Assembly (NCBI GenBank): GCA_021162505.1
Contig: JAGGYO010000193.1
Span: 1-7,548 of the forward strand
DNA length: 7,548 bases
Source: a bacterium
GTDB taxonomy: Bacteria > AUK180
Direction of reading: 5' to 3'
Positions 6,945-7,548 of the stretch are shown here, one piece after another. The position numbers and the translations under genes are program-made. A model generated the notes under the pieces. That model did not search any database, was not told the DNA's origin, and was given only the letters and a program-made list of their open reading frames with translations. The first letter of the stretch is position 1; each line of letters begins with the position of its first letter.

Positions 6945-6974
6945 TTACATTCTCCAACCTGCTCGGAAATGTAA
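6945..6974 (-). repeat. AAGCAGGTTG hairpin element, copy 3
   Basis: On the minus strand the arms TTACATTTCC and GGAGAATGTAA surround a loop of GAGCAGGTTG type. Eight outer pairs form, including one U-G wobble, then one C-A mismatch and a closing C-G. Compared with copy 1, a U-A pair in the stem has become C-G, a compensating change. It lies about 32 nt past the stop of the 84-codon gene, the same relative place as copy 1 after the operon. A competing pairing of GAGCAG (6932-6937, plus strand) with CTGCTC (6959-6964) is also possible. Confidence 0.6.
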
Positions 6975-7006
6975 TGTTTAATTATGTTTTTTCTCAAAAG
7001 AACTTT

Positions 7007-7261
7007 TCACCTATTTTCTAAAATTTTCAAATATTCTTCATATCTCCTTTCAAGAATATCTTGCTTAGCAAGAATCTTTAATTCAACTATTACGTCATTA
7101 TCAAAATATAATGCCATTGTATCTACCTGATATATATAACCATTTGCAGGTGTGTTGTATAAAAACACTCTTATTGTAATTGAGCTAATACTATAGAAAG
7201 AAAATGTACGATAAATATTCCCTTGAAATTTGAAGTCATCAATTAATTCAATTTTGAACAT
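7007..7261 (-). CDS. Small hypothetical protein, 84 aa
   Basis: I do not recognise this protein. It begins MFKIELIDDFKFQGNIYRTF and has alternating polar and hydrophobic residues that suggest a mostly beta fold up to about residue 65, then a charged probable helix (ILERRYEEYLKILENR). There is no signal peptide, membrane segment or cysteine. The gene is credible because AAGGAGG ends five nt before the ATG and the ORF is free-standing. A perfect TATAAT lies on the minus strand at 7312-7307, without a clear -35. It is 306 nt from the epimerase gene, with a hairpin between, so it is probably a separate unit. Copies 3 and 4 of the AAGCAGGTTG element flank it. Confidence 0.6.
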   Translation of the reverse strand: MFKIELIDDFKFQGNIYRTFSFYSISSITIRVFLYNTPANGYIYQVDTMALYFDNDVIVELKILAKQDILERRYEEYLKILENR

Positions 7262-7473
7262 TAGAACCTCCTTGGTTAAAATATTAAATTAATATATAAT
7301 TATTAAATTATAATATTTTCACTAATTTTTATATTAAACAAGATTTTTTTTAGAAAAATGATGATTTCTCATTGTTTACTATTCAATAAAACAATAAATA
7401 ATAATTTCATATTTTCAACCTGCTTATAAACATAATATTTTAAAAGAAAATAAAAACAATGAATGCTCTCCCC
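7262..7473. other. AT-rich intergenic region, no gene seen
   Basis: Apart from the SD and possible -10 of the 84-codon gene at its left end and element copy 4 at 7407-7435, I see no gene or RNA here. It separates two divergently oriented genes: the small one on the left and one starting beyond the right edge. Confidence 0.55.
7407..7435 (-). repeat. AAGCAGGTTG element, copy 4
   Basis: The plus strand has CAACCTG (7416-7422) followed by CTTATAAA, matching copy 2 on its 3' side. On the minus strand TTATGTTT and AAATATGA can form eight RNA pairs, two of them wobbles, around a 13-nt loop that contains AAGCAGGTTG. The stem is weaker evidence than the conserved loop. Confidence 0.5.
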
Positions 7474-7497
7474 TTTTCCCATTTTCCCATTTTCCCA
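7474..7497 (+). repeat. TTTTCCCA octanucleotide tandem repeat, three perfect copies
   Basis: Three exact copies stand at 7474-7481, 7482-7489 and 7490-7497, ending one base before a predicted -35 box. A degenerate fourth unit (CTCTCCCC, 7466-7473) precedes them. Short arrays like this can change length by slippage, which could alter expression of the downstream plus-strand gene. Confidence 0.8.
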
Positions 7498-7498
7498 C

Positions 7499-7527
7499 TT
7501 GACTAATATCCCACAATGGGATATATT
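7499..7527 (+). promoter_or_regulatory. Strong sigma-70-like promoter for a gene beyond the right edge
   Basis: TTGACT (7499-7504) and TATATT (7522-7527) are 17 bp apart, the ideal spacing. The expected start of transcription falls near 7534, so the leader would be very short and the SD would lie at its 5' end. A TAATAT at 7504-7509 is an alternative -10. Confidence 0.6.
7506..7524 (+). promoter_or_regulatory. Operator-like inverted repeat inside the promoter
   Basis: ATATCCCA (7506-7513) and TGGGATAT (7517-7524) are perfect 8-bp arms around CAA. The site fills the -35/-10 spacer and overlaps the -10, so a bound dimer would block polymerase. TATCC and GGATA half-sites resemble the E. coli HipB operator (TATCC N8 GGATA), here with a 7-nt spacer. 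This suggests, without proving it, an autoregulated XRE-type regulator or toxin-antitoxin operon just outside the window. Confidence 0.6.
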
Positions 7528-7532
7528 AACTT

Positions 7533-7539
7533 AGGAGGT
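7533..7539 (+). promoter_or_regulatory. Ribosome binding site AGGAGGT for an off-window gene
   Basis: A full-consensus AGGAGGT ends nine bases before the window edge. With normal spacing the start codon would be at 7548 or 7549, so a plus-strand gene begins right at or after the edge and is not visible. Confidence 0.75.
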
Positions 7540-7548
7540 AAATAAATA

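Larger units (their letters stand above)
6701..7006. other. AT-rich intergenic region upstream of the operon, likely promoter region
   Basis: No gene is visible. The operon promoter should lie here. A perfect TATAAT occurs on the minus strand at 6778-6773, about 70 nt before the epimerase start, but I find no good -35 at 16-18 bp, so this is a weak candidate. The region also holds two copies of the AAGCAGGTTG element (6797-6831, 6945-6974) and a long perfect hairpin (6865-6907). Confidence 0.5.

Noticed and set aside
6932..6974. Integron attC-like site (YYYAAC and GTTAAAT boxes) beside the small unknown gene
   Set aside because: The consensus R base before YYYAAC is missing, the boxes do not pair as attC sites do, and no integrase is visible; the GTTRRRY match is easily chance.

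Overview
The window is AT-rich bacterial DNA that uses clear Shine-Dalgarno sites (GGAGG-type). It carries one compact cluster for making and transferring a nonulosonic (sialic-acid-like) sugar, all on the minus strand, with repeat-rich intergenic DNA on both sides. The host phylum cannot be fixed from sequence alone. Regular strong SD sites argue mildly against Bacteroidota proper, and the low GC and dispersed palindromes do not single out a group.

Layout, in transcription order from right to left. At 7262-7548 there is repeat-rich DNA ending in a strong plus-strand promoter, operator and SD for a gene that must begin at or just after the right edge. A lone 84-codon gene of unknown function lies at 7007-7261 (minus). 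An AT-rich intergenic stretch at 6701-7006 holds a perfect 16-bp hairpin and two copies of a recurring motif. Six tightly packed genes follow: a UDP-GlcNAc 4-epimerase-like SDR (5774-6700), an SpsF-type cytidylyltransferase (5024-5764), a NeuB/SpsE-type nonulosonate synthase (3981-5024), a HAD phosphatase (3341-3985), a Wzx-type flippase (1903-3348) and a GT-B glycosyltransferase with sialyltransferase-like motifs (318-1934). At 1-317 there is non-coding DNA with palindromic dispersed repeats.

The six genes are separated by 9 nt or less, or overlap, so they probably form one operon. The proposed logic is: the synthase condenses a six-carbon sugar (or its 6-phosphate) with PEP; the HAD enzyme removes the 9-phosphate; the cytidylyltransferase makes the CMP-sugar; the glycosyltransferase adds it to a lipid-linked glycan; and the flippase exports that glycan. 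No hydrolysing 2-epimerase (NeuC), aminotransferase or acetyltransferase is present. This makes a KDN-type route (mannose-6-phosphate plus PEP) an attractive reading, although substrate supply from elsewhere is possible.

The most notable observations are: the HAD gene appears to start at a rare ATT codon, and its catalytic motif is lost if only ATG/GTG/TTG starts are allowed; the synthase lacks the Arg that reads the N-acetyl group in meningococcal NeuB; a four-copy intergenic element with loop AAGCAGGTTG folds on the minus strand; and an octanucleotide repeat in register with an operator lies at the right edge.
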